Positions 12,360 to 23,932 of a stretch of 64,000 bases of DNA are shown one piece after another. The position numbers were made by a program, and so were the translations under genes. The notes below the pieces were generated by a model. The model was not told where the DNA came from. It saw nothing but the letters and a program-made list of their open reading frames with translations, and made no database searches. The stretch is from Nereocystis luetkeana (Eukaryota; Sar; Phaeophyceae; Laminariales; Laminariaceae), in NCBI GenBank assembly GCA_031213475.1, contig JARUPZ010000005.1, positions 9,048,988-9,112,987 of the forward strand, in the 5' to 3' direction. Position 1 is the first letter of the stretch. Each line of letters begins with the position of its first letter.

Positions 12360-12685
12360 AGGGAATAAGAGAGTACCATTAATACCTGATGAACAATCTC
12401 ATGGCCTTGACTATACAACGAAAAATTTCTGCGACGATTTCGGGGCGAAGAGCCCCGTCAACCATCGTAGCACGCGTCTTTCGTGTCTACAGCACTTTTT
12501 TTGCCTCATGAGGTAAACCATTTCTGACTGGCGGTTACCACACTCCTTAATGGAGGAACTACCCAGTGAGGCATATCTTACCTTTGGAATGACTGGCGGT
12601 TCGATAGGGGGGGGGGGGGGGGGTCACCTTTGAGGTACTTGCTTTTCTTTAGCCTCTCAGAGCCGTCCGGTCGAGAGAAATACTA

Positions 12686-12800
12686 TTACGGGGGACCATA
12701 GTTAGTAAGACCTATGGTATAAACAAAAAAAAACTACCAGGTAAATATGTAACCATTTTTACTGACAATATTTGGTCCTATTAATTACGGTCCCCCGTAC
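12686..12800. mobile_element. MITE family A, copy 3
   Basis: Full length, with a CCAGGTA insertion after a TA in the centre (12736-12742). Confidence 0.85.
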
Positions 12801-13167
12801 TACTGTTTGTTTTGCATCTTTTTGCCAGCTTTTAAGCCTTCTTGTTTTCGCGATGCAAACCGCCGCCCACATGGGATTTGCTTGTTTATTTTGTTTTTAC
12901 TCCGCGCCAACCAAGACGTTTTAAAAGTTCCGATCGTGAGCGACGTTCTTCAGAGTCATTCGCCGGGGTTTATGCCTGGTACGTAGTGGTGTAAAGGTGA
13001 TCTTTATAGAGCAGAGCACAGGGATGTCGATGTCGATGTTGGCGAAGGCACGCTTTTTCTTGGTTACTGCCAGGTATCTTCATATATACTTGTGCGATCC
13101 ACGGAGGCGCTTCCGTCAGTGTAGCACGTCCGTCGATCTGCCTATCTCCTCATGCTGGTGTGGTCTA

Positions 13168-13290
13168 CAGTTTTGTTGTTGTTGTTGTTCTCACGTTAAC
13201 TCACAATATAATGCAGTCCGTGGTCGCAGGACAGGCTCCAATAACTCTGGAGTGGAAGAAATACCTCGGTAGTAAAACAGAGGCAAGAAA
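13168..13290 (+). repeat. Repeat F, copy 2
   Basis: (TTG)n, then CTCACGTTAACTC, TCCGTGGTCGCAGGACAGG and GGAGTGGAAGAAATACCTC. Related copies: 7588-7652, 16567-16680, 31428-31502. The CCGTGGTC-CAG word is also next to SINE family G, so F may be part of a larger SINE. Confidence 0.6.
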
Positions 13291-13663
13291 ACAAAAAACA
13301 AGCATACGCACTCCACCACTAGGGACACCAGGGAAGCAAAAAAGAGACTAGCAGACGAAAAACTAAAAAAGAAGATGAAGCGAAGCAAAAAATAAATAAA
13401 TCAGATAACAAAAAGCAAAAAAGCGAAACGGAAGATACAAACAGAGACACAGTGTGAAGTCGCGTGAATCCCATGCTGATACGTATTGCACCGCCTTTTT
13501 GCTACCATGTGATGCCATCACAGTGGTCTAAAAAAGAATGGGGGTAACCCCCTCCCCCCGCCCCCCCGCCCCCCGCCCCCCCCCCGCCTATCTACCGCCG
13601 TAGCACCAGTCAATATTGGCCGTTATCCGGTACTGGTTGCTATACAGTATTGGTCGTTGTTCA

Positions 13664-13740
13664 ACCTAGGCCATGGGATAATCGTTCATCGGGATAACAA
13701 GCCTGCGGTTTTTCTCATATAGGGAGCTCCTCAAGCGTCA
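13664..13740 (-). repeat. Repeat D fragment
   Basis: GGCCATGGGATAATCG and GGAGCTCCTCAAG remain, next to the (CCCT)n tract. Confidence 0.55.
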
Positions 13741-13770
13741 CCACCTCCGGCTTCGTCCAACTAGAAAGGG

Positions 13771-13976
13771 CTCCCTCCCTTCCTCCCTTCCTCCCTCCCT
13801 CCCTCCTTCCCTCCCTCCCTCCCTCCCTCCCTCCCTCCCTCCCTCCCTCCCTCCCTCCCTCCCTCCCTCCCTCCCTCCCTCCCTCCCTCCCTCCCTCCCT
13901 CCCACCCACCCTCCCTCCCTCCCTCCCTCCCTCCCACCCACCCACCCTCCCTCCCTCCCTCCCTCCCTCCCTCCCC
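13771..13976 (+). repeat. (CCCT)n tetranucleotide tract, about 205 bp
   Basis: Almost pure CCCT with a few CCCA units. All three minus-strand frames are open as Gly/Arg/Glu repeats and are not genes. It is a polypurine/polypyrimidine mirror repeat. Confidence 0.95.
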
Positions 13977-14017
13977 GCCTTCAAACAAACGCCTGCCACG
14001 AAAGGAGTGACCTACTG

Positions 14018-14097
14018 CTCCACCTACTGATAGTCGGCGCTGACCGAGTACTGCGCCTACCGCTCCACCTACTGATAGTCGGCGCTGACTGAGTACC
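14018..14097 (+). repeat. Direct repeat of family I, two units
   Basis: CTACTGATAGTCGGCGCTGA and following bases occur twice about 45 bp apart. Confidence 0.8.
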
Positions 14098-14826
14098 GTA
14101 CGCAGAGCAGTAGGCTACATCCCTTCAGCCCAATAAAATACACGGTTCGTGCAAGTTCGGCTCGGTCACTTGGCATCATCTCCGGGGCGAGCCCCCTCGC
14201 CACGCGCTGCTTGGTGGTCGGAGTAGAGGAATCCACCCTTCACAGTCTTTCCCCCTGGAAGAAAGTTGGTGATTGCCGACTATCGAATCACGCACATTTC
14301 ATGAGTTAGAGCAGAGTGGATTATCCCTTTCGGGCCAATAAGAGGGTACGTACGAGTTAATCGATCGCCTCGTGTAATGGGTTGCCTCGGTTAGGAGGGG
14401 CAGTGGGTGAACACCCGGGAGTTTGCCATGAGGCCAGAGAGAAGATGTTGAACCAGGTGTATATTAGAAACCACCAAAGATGAAGTGAACGGATGGGGGG
14501 GCTATCCCTTCGTCCAAGGATCCCATAAAAAGGTATCCAGATGATATTTATACCAAAAAACCCTTTCGGGAAATCATAAATCCCGCCGCATTTTTCCAGT
14601 TACACAAATCACACGTATCCGCACGATTAGACACATCAGCCTGGCGGAATATCCACTTGTACAAATCACACGTATCCACGATCAGACACATCAGACATGT
14701 GTGCGACTTATGACGAACGCTTATGACCAACACGAATATCATAGTAATAGTACCTCCTATTGTAGTATTTATGAGCCTTCGTATACCTCAGACGCGTGTC
14801 TGCCTTCTAGGGGTAGCACCTAAAGC

Positions 14827-15190
14827 TTCTGAGGCTATTCACCTGATTATTGTGTAGGAGGTACATGTATACCTCACCCGAAAAACGCATTTTTCGGGAG
14901 AGAAAAAAAGTAAATTTTCCAACCCGATGAACCAATTTCATAGTCTAAACTACAATGAGTGACAGTGAATGGTATTACAAACAAGAAAAATCACGACATT
15001 CTTTCAGGAATGTTTCGAGTGATCAACGTTGAAGCTCATGCTGCGCATTGCCGGATGGCAAGCATAGCAATAACCGCATAAATATTGCAAAACTCGACGG
15101 GTACCAGTATTCCTACGATATTGCCCTAAGAAAGCCCGTCCCAGTCAGAAAGATTTCGACCAAAAAATGGTTCTACTGTAGCACGCGTCG
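14827..15190 (+). repeat. Repeat D, copy 4, interrupted by repeat C
   Basis: The left part ends near 14990 and the right part resumes near 15110 with ACGATATTGCCCTAAGAAAG. Repeat C and about 45 bp lie between. Confidence 0.6.
14999..15064 (-). repeat. Repeat C, copy 2, inside repeat D
   Basis: The terminal block of family C, flanked on both sides by pieces of one D copy (14827-14990 and 15110-15190). Confidence 0.7.
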
Positions 15191-15362
15191 TCACGATAAT
15201 TCCATCTACTTTTGAGAGAACGCGTGACAAGGTATCAATCCCGACGAACCCACACATCCCATACAAAGAAAGGCTCACCGGGTATTGATGATGACGACGA
15301 TGATGAAGTTCTCACAATACCTCACTCCCCTTAACTACTGCCCATGGTAAAAAAAAAACAGG

Positions 15363-16209
15363 CTGTAAGACCTATGCCAATGGTACAGCGAAGTTCAAAA
15401 GTTTTTTTTCCCAAATATATGGCTTTCAAAAAAACAGCCGGACATTTTCTCGTACCGCCGCTGTGGGAAAAAAAGAGAAAAAAGTTTGATTTTTTATTTA
15501 TTTTCCCCCCAACGGCTGCAGGCGGCGCAATTTGTTCTTTCTGGTTGCAAATTGTCAACACGGTGATAGAAACCAGCTCGTGCGACGATCGACGCTCGAT
15601 CTCGACAGAGACTCAGCCCACGGCCAACCCGCTCGGGATCTGGCAAGGCCAACGAACATAGATGACGGCCTCCAAGATATCAGGTGGACCCATGGTCTAG
15701 GGGGCGAGAGCTTGCCGGCGGCGTCCTACGGTATCCTCCCAAACCTGGAAAAAAGTCTATTTTTTGCCATTCGAGACGGATGGAGAAACTTTTGTCTTTT
15801 GTTTTGTGCAAACCAGCGGCCAAATGTTTTTTTATCATACGCCTGGTCAGCTCCCGCCACATGACACCGGCCATGGTGTGAAGACATTGACCCTAGGGTG
15901 GGTCGGAGCCCCTAACGAGCGCACTCCGTTTAGAATTCATGACGCCATCTTTGGTTTTGTTGATCGATGTCTGTCGAGGACTCGGAATCTCGCCGCTTCG
16001 AACCAAAGATCGGCCTGAGTTTTTCTCAAGCCGATGTTGGGCCAACATCGGCCCCAGATTTGCTTTTTTCGGGCTTTTCCAAAAGTTAGGAACTTTTTTT
16101 TTTTTACGTGGTCCATAGGAAGCGTGTTCTGACTTTTTTTGGCGGGTATCTTTGAAATTCAAACTTTTTATTGAAACTTCGCTGTACCATTGGCATAGGT
16201 CTATAACAG
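15363..16209. mobile_element. 847-bp element with terminal inverted repeats
   Basis: The left end CTGTAAGACCTATGCCAATG and following bases recur as a reverse complement at 16176-16209 (CATTGGCATAGGTCTATAAC), giving inverted repeats of about 35 bp that continue imperfectly into T-rich and A-rich arms. The interior (15550-16020) is GC-richer, with open frames up to 110 codons (15532-15864) that I do not recognise. It is probably a non-autonomous DNA transposon. No clear target duplication was seen. Confidence 0.65.
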
Positions 16210-16260
16210 ATAAACAAATGTATCTCAATGGGAGGAAGCAAACAAGCATGAAAACGAAAT

Positions 16261-16365
16261 ACCACGGGGGACCATAGTAAATAGAACCAAATGTTGTCAG
16301 CAAAAATAGGTGAATATATAGGTTTTTGTGTTTAGCCTAGGTCCTATTTACTATGGTCCGTAGGG
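16261..16365. mobile_element. MITE family A, copy 4
   Basis: Full length, with a diverged right end. Confidence 0.85.
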
Positions 16366-16502
16366 GAACGGTACCAACGAGCCAATATTAATATAGTCGG
16401 TGCCAACAACAAAAAAAAGTTGGTTGCTTGTCGCGTGTCTTTCCGTCTGACAAACGTCCGCGGCATGTATGAACTTTCAAGGTGGATCCCCTCATAAAAC
16501 TA

Positions 16503-16568
16503 GTACGGGGGACCATAGTTAATAGGACCAAATATTATCAGTAAAAATGGTTTTTATGCATACCATAT
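16503..16568. mobile_element. MITE family A, copy 5 (truncated)
   Basis: Left arm and centre only. It runs into a (TTG)n tract of family F. Confidence 0.75.
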
Positions 16569-16680
16569 ATTGTTGTTGTTGTTGTTGTTGTTCTCACATT
16601 AACTCTCTGACGAAGGAGTCCGTGGTCACACAAAGGTGCTGGAGCCCTAGGAAGATCCGAAAAACAAAAAAAATCGAAAA
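16567..16680 (+). repeat. Repeat F, copy 3
   Basis: (TTG)7-like head, CTCACATTAACTC and GAGTCCGTGGTCAC. It abuts truncated MITE A copy 5. Confidence 0.55.
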
Positions 16681-18074
16681 TTCGGCTGCCTCAAAATACA
16701 CGAGACGGAAAAAGCGCACACAAGATAAAACCAATGTGCAAAACTGAACTAACATGGCCGCGGGTATATCCTCTCAACTATAATATAGAAGAGTACCCCC
16801 GTTCCCACCACTAACCAACTCGTGGCTGCTGACTACAGCGGATGCTGTCTGAAGTGCTGCCTGCACCGTACGAAACGCACGGTAGTCGTGAAAACGAAAG
16901 AGGAACACACCTGCCTGCTATCTGGAGTGCTGTCACAGAGTGAAGACTCGCGGATATGCAGTGAAAAAAGGAGCAATCGAACCTTACTGCCACACGAATA
17001 TCAACGATCGCCATCTCTTCCTGGACTGTCTGACACAAAAAGGTGCAGCACAGCAGTTATGATACCACGTCCCTGATAATTGCGTAGGTTATTCCCCATG
17101 AAGGGTATACAACTCGTTAAACTACAAAAACCAGTGACGAGTACCGGTAGATACTATTCTGCCTCGTGAAAAACAAAACCAGGAAAAAACAAACTATGGC
17201 TGCTTCTCTCGTGATGATAGTGTGCGCGCAAATCATGGGTCTCCATGCACCGTCTTCCTGCCGCTCTTCATGGCCGCATCATCGCCTTGGCCCAATCCAC
17301 CCGCTCCTTTGCGCGTGCACTCGTTGCCATTCCCTTCCAGTCGTTTCCCTTTCTCCGTCATCCTGAAAAACAAAATGCTCCTCGCACTTGCGGTTCTGAT
17401 CTGGGAAATAAAAATTCTCGCGCAGGGGGAGGTCAATCCGTCTCTTCCCCGCACGTCGACGCTCAGTCTCCCTCCTCCCTCGTCGTCGAATCCAGCCTCC
17501 TACCGGCGCAATAGACTGCGCCGTAGTGTGGCCTGTGGTGGCGCCTGCCTCCGCGCATGGACACCCCGATTGAGCATTGCTGCTCTGCCGCAGCTGCCTA
17601 AAAAGACGCGCGAATCGTAGGTCTCCGTGCCTGACGCACCACGTACGACCCAACTCTACTGCCGCCTGAGCCTCGCGGCCACAGGCAGCAGCAAGAAGGT
17701 ATCACTCCTTGAGGGTGAGTCCGGCCTTACACCCGCCAGAAAGACCTACCCCACTCGCTATAAGCCTGATAGGGCATGCCTCGCAGCATTCCTTGCCGAG
17801 GCAGCGAGGGGAACGGAACAGTATATATATCTTATTAACCATGGTCCCCCGTAACGAGGGTTAGACAAAGGGAGGAAGAAAGCGCAAGCGAAGGGAAAGG
17901 GGGGAAAAGGGTGGATTACGCATTGCTTCAGAGCGATAGAAGAGAGAGAGACTACAATGTACAGCGATGTTATAATTTGTTCGATCTCCAAGTCGGAGTG
18001 GAAAAAAGTACGATGCAATGACGGAGGGCGAAATGACGCGCGCGTCGGTGTAGGCGTACCGCTATTTGATCAAC
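16681..18074. other. No gene assigned
   Basis: The 17166-17850 block is GC-richer with overlapping frames on both strands (to 132 codons), Pro/Ser-rich and without a domain. A MITE A end fragment lies at 17833. Confidence 0.4.
17833..17854. mobile_element. MITE family A, right-end fragment
   Basis: A 22-bp match to the right arm, AACCATGGTCCCCCGTAA. Confidence 0.5.
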
Positions 18075-18285
18075 CTTTTTTCTGAATGGCGGGGCTCCTT
18101 GGCCTAAAATCGTCGGAAAATGCCGCACGAAGAATATGTATTTTTGGCAAAACGATATTTTGTACACCGAATACTATTAGTTTTAACAGTGTTGGCCACG
18201 GGATAGTTCGTCGGGTTACACTTACTTTCGTTTTTTTTCAATGCCAGTTAACAATAGAGCGCCTCGAGTGAGGATGGCTCATAAG
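18075..18285 (-). repeat. Repeat D, copy 5
   Basis: A reverse copy containing CTGAATGGCGGGGCTCCTTG and AAAATCGTCGG. Confidence 0.65.
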
Positions 18286-18944
18286 ATAATAATGTTGTGC
18301 ACCTCTCTCCTCTCTACCTTATTAGCATGCGCCAAAAATTGTCTTTACGATTGTGGAAAACAAACGCTTGCAACAGTAAAGCGCATGCCCTATCGGGCAG
18401 TGTCTCATTGCGAAGAGCTCCGTCAGTTCGTATATATTTGCCTCGCGAGGCAAAAAAGATTACGGTAGGAGTACCCGGTCGATGCACACCTCTTCATTTC
18501 CGGCGGCCGTGTAAAGAGGCATATCTACGTATAGCATATATATATATATTCTAAAATTTCTGACCATGCGCCCAGATATCATTGGAAAAAACTTTTTTTT
18601 TTTTCCGCTCTGTGTGTTTCGGAGTAATTGTTCTCGGCTCACCTCCTCGGTCCAATATGGGATTTTTCATTTTTTTCTCAGCATCAGTTCACGGGCCGGG
18701 TCATATCTCACGGGTCAGGTCGGGTCGGGCCGAGCGTCAGTAGTCAGCGTTTGGGGTGTATCTCTAATACAAACGCAATCCGGGGTTCAAACACCTCCGA
18801 CGTCCTATATATATGCCATTTTCCTTCCAAAATTCATGGAAACTGCGGAAGTATACATACACACACCCTGAGAGTCACCGTAACACACCTCTACTAGGCG
18901 AGGAGAAGCGACCTAATCGCTCCCGTTCGGGGCAGTGCTGACTG

Positions 18945-19059
18945 TTACCGGGAGGTCATAGTAAACAGGACCTACCTACGGTACACACGAAAACCTGTAC
19001 ATTTACCTAATTTTTTTACCAACAATATTTGGTCCTATTTACTATGGTCCCCCCCATAA
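18945..19059. mobile_element. MITE family A, copy 7
   Basis: Full length. The left arm has an extra CCTA at a TA, perhaps a shortened form of the CCWGG insertion. Confidence 0.85.
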
Positions 19060-19589
19060 TAAAGGGATGGCAACCCTTGAGTAAATCCGAGGTCCCGACT
19101 TAGCAGCCAGTGGACCCCGGATTTCGCTTTTATTAGAGATAATAATGGTATTACCTATTGAGCTATATCATAGAGGTAAAACATCGATCGATTACCCAGC
19201 CCAAGGTAATCCTAATCCTTACAACCCCCCCCCCCCCCCCCGCTCTGAACGGCGGGATCATTGGGGCGTTGGTACCGTGTACGGCCGTAATACGCTGACC
19301 TATATCCCCGGTTCGTTTCAATACCTTGGGAACCAGGGAGATGCCGTTTTTGAGGGATGCACGCGCAAGCTTTTCCACAAAAGAAACGTTCGAAGTGAGA
19401 TTCGAACCCGTGTTCTGCCGATTATGCCAAATGTGAAGGGGTTGCCTGCTGGGCTGTATAGGGGTAAAATATAAAATATCGATCGACCATCGAGCCCAGG
19501 GTAATCCATGTACAACAATACAATCCTAGCCACTGAGCTAAAAAGAAGGGCGATCCGACCCGGCGCGTGAGAGTTTGCAATTCCCCTGA

Positions 19590-19627
19590 AACCCGACCCG
19601 ACCCGACCCGACCTGACCCGACCCGTC
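19590..19627 (+). repeat. (ACCCG)n pentanucleotide
   Basis: About seven ACCCG units with one ACCTG. Reverse-strand versions occur at 18708-18732 and 26028-26050. Confidence 0.85.
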
Positions 19628-19731
19628 ATATTTAAAAACGAAGTCCTGACCCGAGCGCCGCGGGCCGGGTCATGGCCCGCGAAGTAGGTGCAAGCCTACC
19701 GTGGCATGCGCCATAGATGAAGATATACATC

Positions 19732-19919
19732 AAATAAATGGAGTACCGTAGACAAAGCATTGATGGAAATAGACCTAAAAGGTACGTAGCTAGGCCTTGT
19801 GCATCGTAGTACATAGGTTTCTTTTGTTTTCGGGGATTTCTTCTTTCAGGGATGTTTTGAGTGATCAACGTTGAAGCTCATTCATGCCGCATGCACATTG
19901 ATTGTCGGATGGCGAGCAT
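19732..19919 (-). repeat. Repeat C, copy 3
   Basis: A long copy with the AAATGGAGTA-type tail, the AGGTTTCYTTTGTTTTCGG block and the terminal block. Confidence 0.8.
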
Positions 19920-20311
19920 AGTATTAGCAACACTTCGTATCACGATAGATACCACAATATTTATATCGCGACACGGCAAGCAGGGGCTGCACGAAGCAGC
20001 CGGGCTGCTGGGCTACCTTGCTACCGGGTGCCAGAAACAAAGTTTCCAAACAGCAAAACGAAAATGCAAAAAAAAAACGTGTATTACTGCTGTTGTACAG
20101 TAGTCGTAAGCCGAAGCAAATAAATGTAGCATACAGGGGAGGGGGGGGAGTGTTTGTGTGGATTTTTGGATCCAACGCGGGTTCTGAGATCTAATATATA
20201 AGGTATCATATATTCATTATACTCGTACATAAGTTGTATTATATCTGGTATATACTATCCATATGTGCCAGGTACCTGGTAGTACCAGGTATATACCAGG
20301 TATATATGGTA

Positions 20312-20416
20312 TTACGGGGGGCCATAGTTAACAGGACCTATGGTACACATAAACACCTATACGTTTAACTATTTTTACAAACAATATTTGGTCCTGTTAA
20401 CTATGGCCCCCCGTAA
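20312..20416. mobile_element. MITE family A, copy 8
   Basis: Full length, with GGCC in the arms. It lies in a cluster of TACCTGGTA words (20270-20450). Confidence 0.9.
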
Positions 20417-20518
20417 AATATACCTGGTATATATTATGTTATTTACCAGGTATACATTAATGTATGCAATATATGTTACATACACTAACACACGCTACAT
20501 GTTATATATTATTATCAG

Positions 20519-20610
20519 GCTTGCCATCCGACAATGTGCAGCATGAGCTTCAACGTTGATCACTCAAAACACTCCTGAAAAAAAGAAATCCCCGGATACA
20601 AAGAAAGCCT
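20519..20610 (+). repeat. Repeat C, copy 4
   Basis: Terminal block plus AAAAGAAATCCCCGG. Confidence 0.8.
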
Positions 20611-21175
20611 ACGGTACATCCTTGACAAGGAAATACATACCAGGTACCTGGTACTACAGAATACGCGCGAACGGCTTATCATGCAATTTGGATATTCAGT
20701 AAAAATAGACGAGACGTGTTACGCAGCTTGCAAAGTCGAGTATCAACTACGTAATCAGTCGAACTCACAGCTGACGTATTTCATACACTGGTAGTTTTAT
20801 AAAAGGAAGCCTATACACTAGGTTTATCTACGTTCTAATAGTATGTATATACATACTATATTTTGTACATAGTTCACATATACGTTATATACCCCCCGCG
20901 ATAGTTGTACTTTCTACGGCAATAAAAAAAAACTCAGCAACATACGAGTATATATATAGCGCTGTCACACATCGGAAACCGCTGACTATTACGTAAAACC
21001 GGAAGAAAAAAAAATCAAAAACAAAAGACGTGGTTGTTTGGGTCGCTATTATTGCTGTTGCTGCACGTTGTCCTTGAAAGGGTTTATTGTTTCGAGATCA
21101 TCGTCACCAGAATGTGGGCGGGTTCAGAAAACAATCAGCCAGAGATAATAAAAAACGGACACGTATAACCACAAG

Positions 21176-21270
21176 ATTTCCTTTTGTTTCCGAGGTTTTC
21201 TTCTTTCGGGAAAGTTTTGAGTGATCAATGTTGAATGAAGATCATGCTCTGGCACATTGTCGGATGGCAA
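21176..21270 (-). repeat. Repeat C, copy 5
   Basis: Terminal block and the GTTTCCGAGGTTTTCTTC block. Confidence 0.8.
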
Positions 21271-21429
21271 GAGAAATATTGATAAGAGTACGCGTGTGTG
21301 CGTGCGCGCGTGCGTGCATGCGTGCGTCCCCTGTGTCCTGCATTTGGCCCCGAAGACGGTCGGCGCTGAAGCTCGCGCGGCGCATTGTCACAGGTGGGAA
21401 AATAACAGATTGCGAGCGTAGGGTTCCTT

Positions 21430-21830
21430 GCTGGATTTCTTCTTTGTTTCTAAGAACGTTTTACGATGAGTGATCGAAGTTGAAGGCTGCTGCGGTTCAA
21501 TAGGCTAATACTACTACTACTGCTGTAATTCAATCTGCTACTGTAATCCGATACGCTACTGTAATCCAATACGAAGTAGATTCTTGTAATCCAGTATATA
21601 TAATATATATATGTATATATATGTATATAGTCTACTGTAGTCAATAGGCTTCCTTTTTTGTATCTTCCTCTTTCTGGGGATGTTTGTGAGTGATCGAAGG
21701 TAAAAGCTGCTGTAGTCAGATAGGCTACGAGTGCAATCCAATAATCTACTGTGTAAGTCCAATAATAGGTCTCGTTCCCCTTGGTTCCCTTTTTTTTGAC
21801 GACTGCTTATGAGTGACCAACGTTGCCCGA
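21430..21830 (-). repeat. Cluster of repeat C fragments
   Basis: Three fragments (about 21430-21492, 21650-21715 and 21776-21830), each with TTTCTTC- or TTCCT-type sequence followed by GAGTGATCGAAGGT or GAGTGACCAACG. They alternate with AATCCAATA-like short repeats. Confidence 0.55.
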
Positions 21831-21843
21831 GGAAAACATACTA

Positions 21844-21947
21844 TTACGGGGGGCCATAGTTAACAGGACCAAATATTGTTAGTAAAAATGGTTAAACATA
21901 TAGGTTTGATGTATACCATAGGTCCTGTTAACTATGGTCCCCCGTAA
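21844..21947. mobile_element. MITE family A, copy 9
   Basis: Full length. It shares a single TA (21948-21949) with copy 10. Confidence 0.9.
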
Positions 21948-21949
21948 TA

Positions 21950-22059
21950 TTACGGGGGACCATAGAAAATAGGACCTACGGTGCACACAAAAACCTACGG
22001 TATATATTTACCAATTTTTGCCCACAAGATTGGGTCCTCTTTACTATGCCCCCCCGTAA
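21950..22059. mobile_element. MITE family A, copy 10
   Basis: Full length but more diverged than copy 9, and in the opposite internal orientation. Confidence 0.85.
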
Positions 22060-22364
22060 AAAGTATAGACGTTGTCGTTAGCCCTCGGGGCTGGCCTGGG
22101 TAATCGGGTCACTCCATTGTGGCACAGGACACGTTTCCGGGTTTTGGCCTGGGTTTAGATGTTTTTTGTTGCATCCCGTGTTATTTTCCTTCTCGTCTTG
22201 CCGACCGCCCCCCCGCGCTCGGGAGCTGGGGGGGGGTCTGGATAAAATTGACAACGCATACTGGGGCACGGTACCGCCTCGCTTTTGTGCCAGCCCTTCA
22301 CTTTTCCGTGGACATTTTCTCGCCCTACCCTCTTGCGGGTGGCATAGCCATGGCTGTCGTCGAC

Positions 22365-22805
22365 GATTTATTCCTGTCCCTCACGGCTAGGCCTTCCGTT
22401 CTTTCTTTCTCTTTTTTGGCGTACTTTGTCGGCCTCGTGATTTATTCCTGTCCCTCACGGCTAGGCCTTCCTTTCTTTCTTTTTTTTTCGGCGTACTTTA
22501 CCGGCTTCGTGATTTATTCCTGTCCCTCACGGCTAGGCCTTCCTCTATTTCTTTCTTTTCGGCGTACTTTGTCGGCCTCGTGATTTATTCCTGTCCCTCA
22601 CGGCTAGGCCTTCCTTTTTTTTGTTTTTTGTTTTTTCGGCGTAATTTACCGGCTTCGTGATTTATTCCTGTCCCTCATGGCCAGGCCTTCCTCTATTTCT
22701 TACTTTTCGGCGTACTTTGTCGGCCTCGTGATTTATTCCTGTCCCTCACGGCTAGGCCTTCCTCTATTCCTTTCTTTTTGGCGCACCTTGCCGGCTTCGT
22801 TGCCT
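22365..22805 (+). repeat. Dimeric tandem array, six 71-77 bp units
   Basis: GATTTATTCCTGTCCCTCAC recurs at 22365, 22439, 22511, 22582, 22659 and 22730. The linkers alternate between GTACTTTGTCGGCCTCGTG and a TTACCGGCTTCGTG type, so the basic repeat is a dimer of about 145 bp. Unit lengths are mostly not multiples of three, so the repeated peptide in some frames is not kept as protein. Confidence 0.9.
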
Positions 22806-23648
22806 TGCCGTTCAGAGGTGTGGGAGTGGGTTTCGAGGAGCCGCATCTTCGACCCATGTTCTAACTCGTGGAATCGGAGTTTCCATTAAATTCCCGTAAT
22901 TCTGCATGTACGGCGGGTCATCACAGTGGGCTAGTGTTATGGTACTGTTTTTTGGAAGAGGCTAAAATGCCGGTAGTTACCTGGGTGCGGGTGTCGGGAT
23001 TGTATTTATAGTACTTGGGAGGCGTGTCTTAGATGGAAAACCAAGGTTTTTCCCAGCGAGGCACGAGCCTCACCCTCGTTCTCCACGTGCATGGAAGGAA
23101 TAAATCTGTTCTTCCTCTATCTCCAAACAAACACCACATACATGTGCATGTCGTAGAACCCGATTACCGCGGTCAGGGAATGGAATGCAGGTATTATCGG
23201 AGCTGGCTAGGAAGGCAGCTTCTCTCGTTCAGGAGACTTCTTGTGTTGTCGTATTATCAGTCCTCTTCACATGATGATAAGAGATGCAAGAGAGCTGTCG
23301 AGCGAGTGGTTCGATAGGGGCTTGATTCAAGTCACCAAGCTTACTCTGCTCTCCTTATATTAACCCGCTAGACGGGTAAAGACACTTTGTCCGGGCAACT
23401 TTCCTCGGGCGCTTGTCTACTCTTCTCCTATCGGTTATCATAACCTTTGTACTTCAAGGGAAACTTCAGAGCCCCGGGAATATTCTTAGGGTATTCAGGG
23501 CTTTGATGCTACGGGCTGTATCATACCCACTTACATAAATCGAAGTAGCCCGATACTACTGTATCACGTCACACACACGTGAGTCCCAACGAGTACCTGC
23601 TCAACAGGCGAACCTGTCAAGGGATCGAAAAATGTCCGGACCTTGATC
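22805..23648 (+). repeat. Repeat K, copy 2
   Basis: It shares GTGGGCTAGTGTTATG, TTCCCAGCGAGGCACGAG and a CCTTGATC end with copy 3. It is longer than copy 3 because of about 400 bp of extra sequence (23160-23560). Family B copy 6 follows at its TTAA. Confidence 0.6.
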
Positions 23649-23729
23649 TTAACCCTTTCAGAGCCGCGGTCCCGTTCTGGGGACAAACTACTTGAATTTG
23701 ACTGGCTTGTCCTTGAAACGGGACTCCAG
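23649..23729. mobile_element. MITE family B, copy 6
   Basis: Intact left end after TTAA; the right end is lost. Confidence 0.8.
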
Positions 23730-23741
23730 TAGTAGTACTTA

Positions 23742-23848
23742 TTACGGGGGACCATAATTAATACCTAGGGCCTATGGTATACGTACACACCTATATTTAA
23801 CCATTTTTACTAACAATATTTGGTCCTATTAACTATGGTCCCCCGCAA
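23742..23848. mobile_element. MITE family A, copy 11
   Basis: Full length, with a degenerate CCTAGG-like insertion in the left arm. Confidence 0.85.
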
Positions 23849-23881
23849 TAGTGTGAAAACTATGACTATTAATATGGCGAG

Positions 23882-23930
23882 TTTGCCATCCTCAGCAATG
23901 TGCAGCATGAGCTTCAGCGGTGACACACAT
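23882..23930 (+). repeat. Repeat C fragment
   Basis: Mutated terminal block. Confidence 0.6.
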
Positions 23931-23932
23931 AA

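Noticed and set aside
13715..13999. Gly-Arg-Glu repeat proteins on the minus strand
   Set aside because: Translations of the (CCCT)n tract in all three frames.
19370..19450. tRNA gene on the minus strand (GGGTTCGAATC B box and TGGCATAATCGG A box)
   Set aside because: The two boxes are only about 8 nt apart, leaving no anticodon arm, and the acceptor ends do not pair. At most a tRNA-derived scrap.
19590..19627. Interstitial telomere repeat
   Set aside because: ACCCG units do not match known telomere repeats such as TTAGGG or TTTAGGG.
22365..22805. CRISPR array
   Set aside because: The units are continuous tandem copies without unique spacers, in a eukaryotic context.
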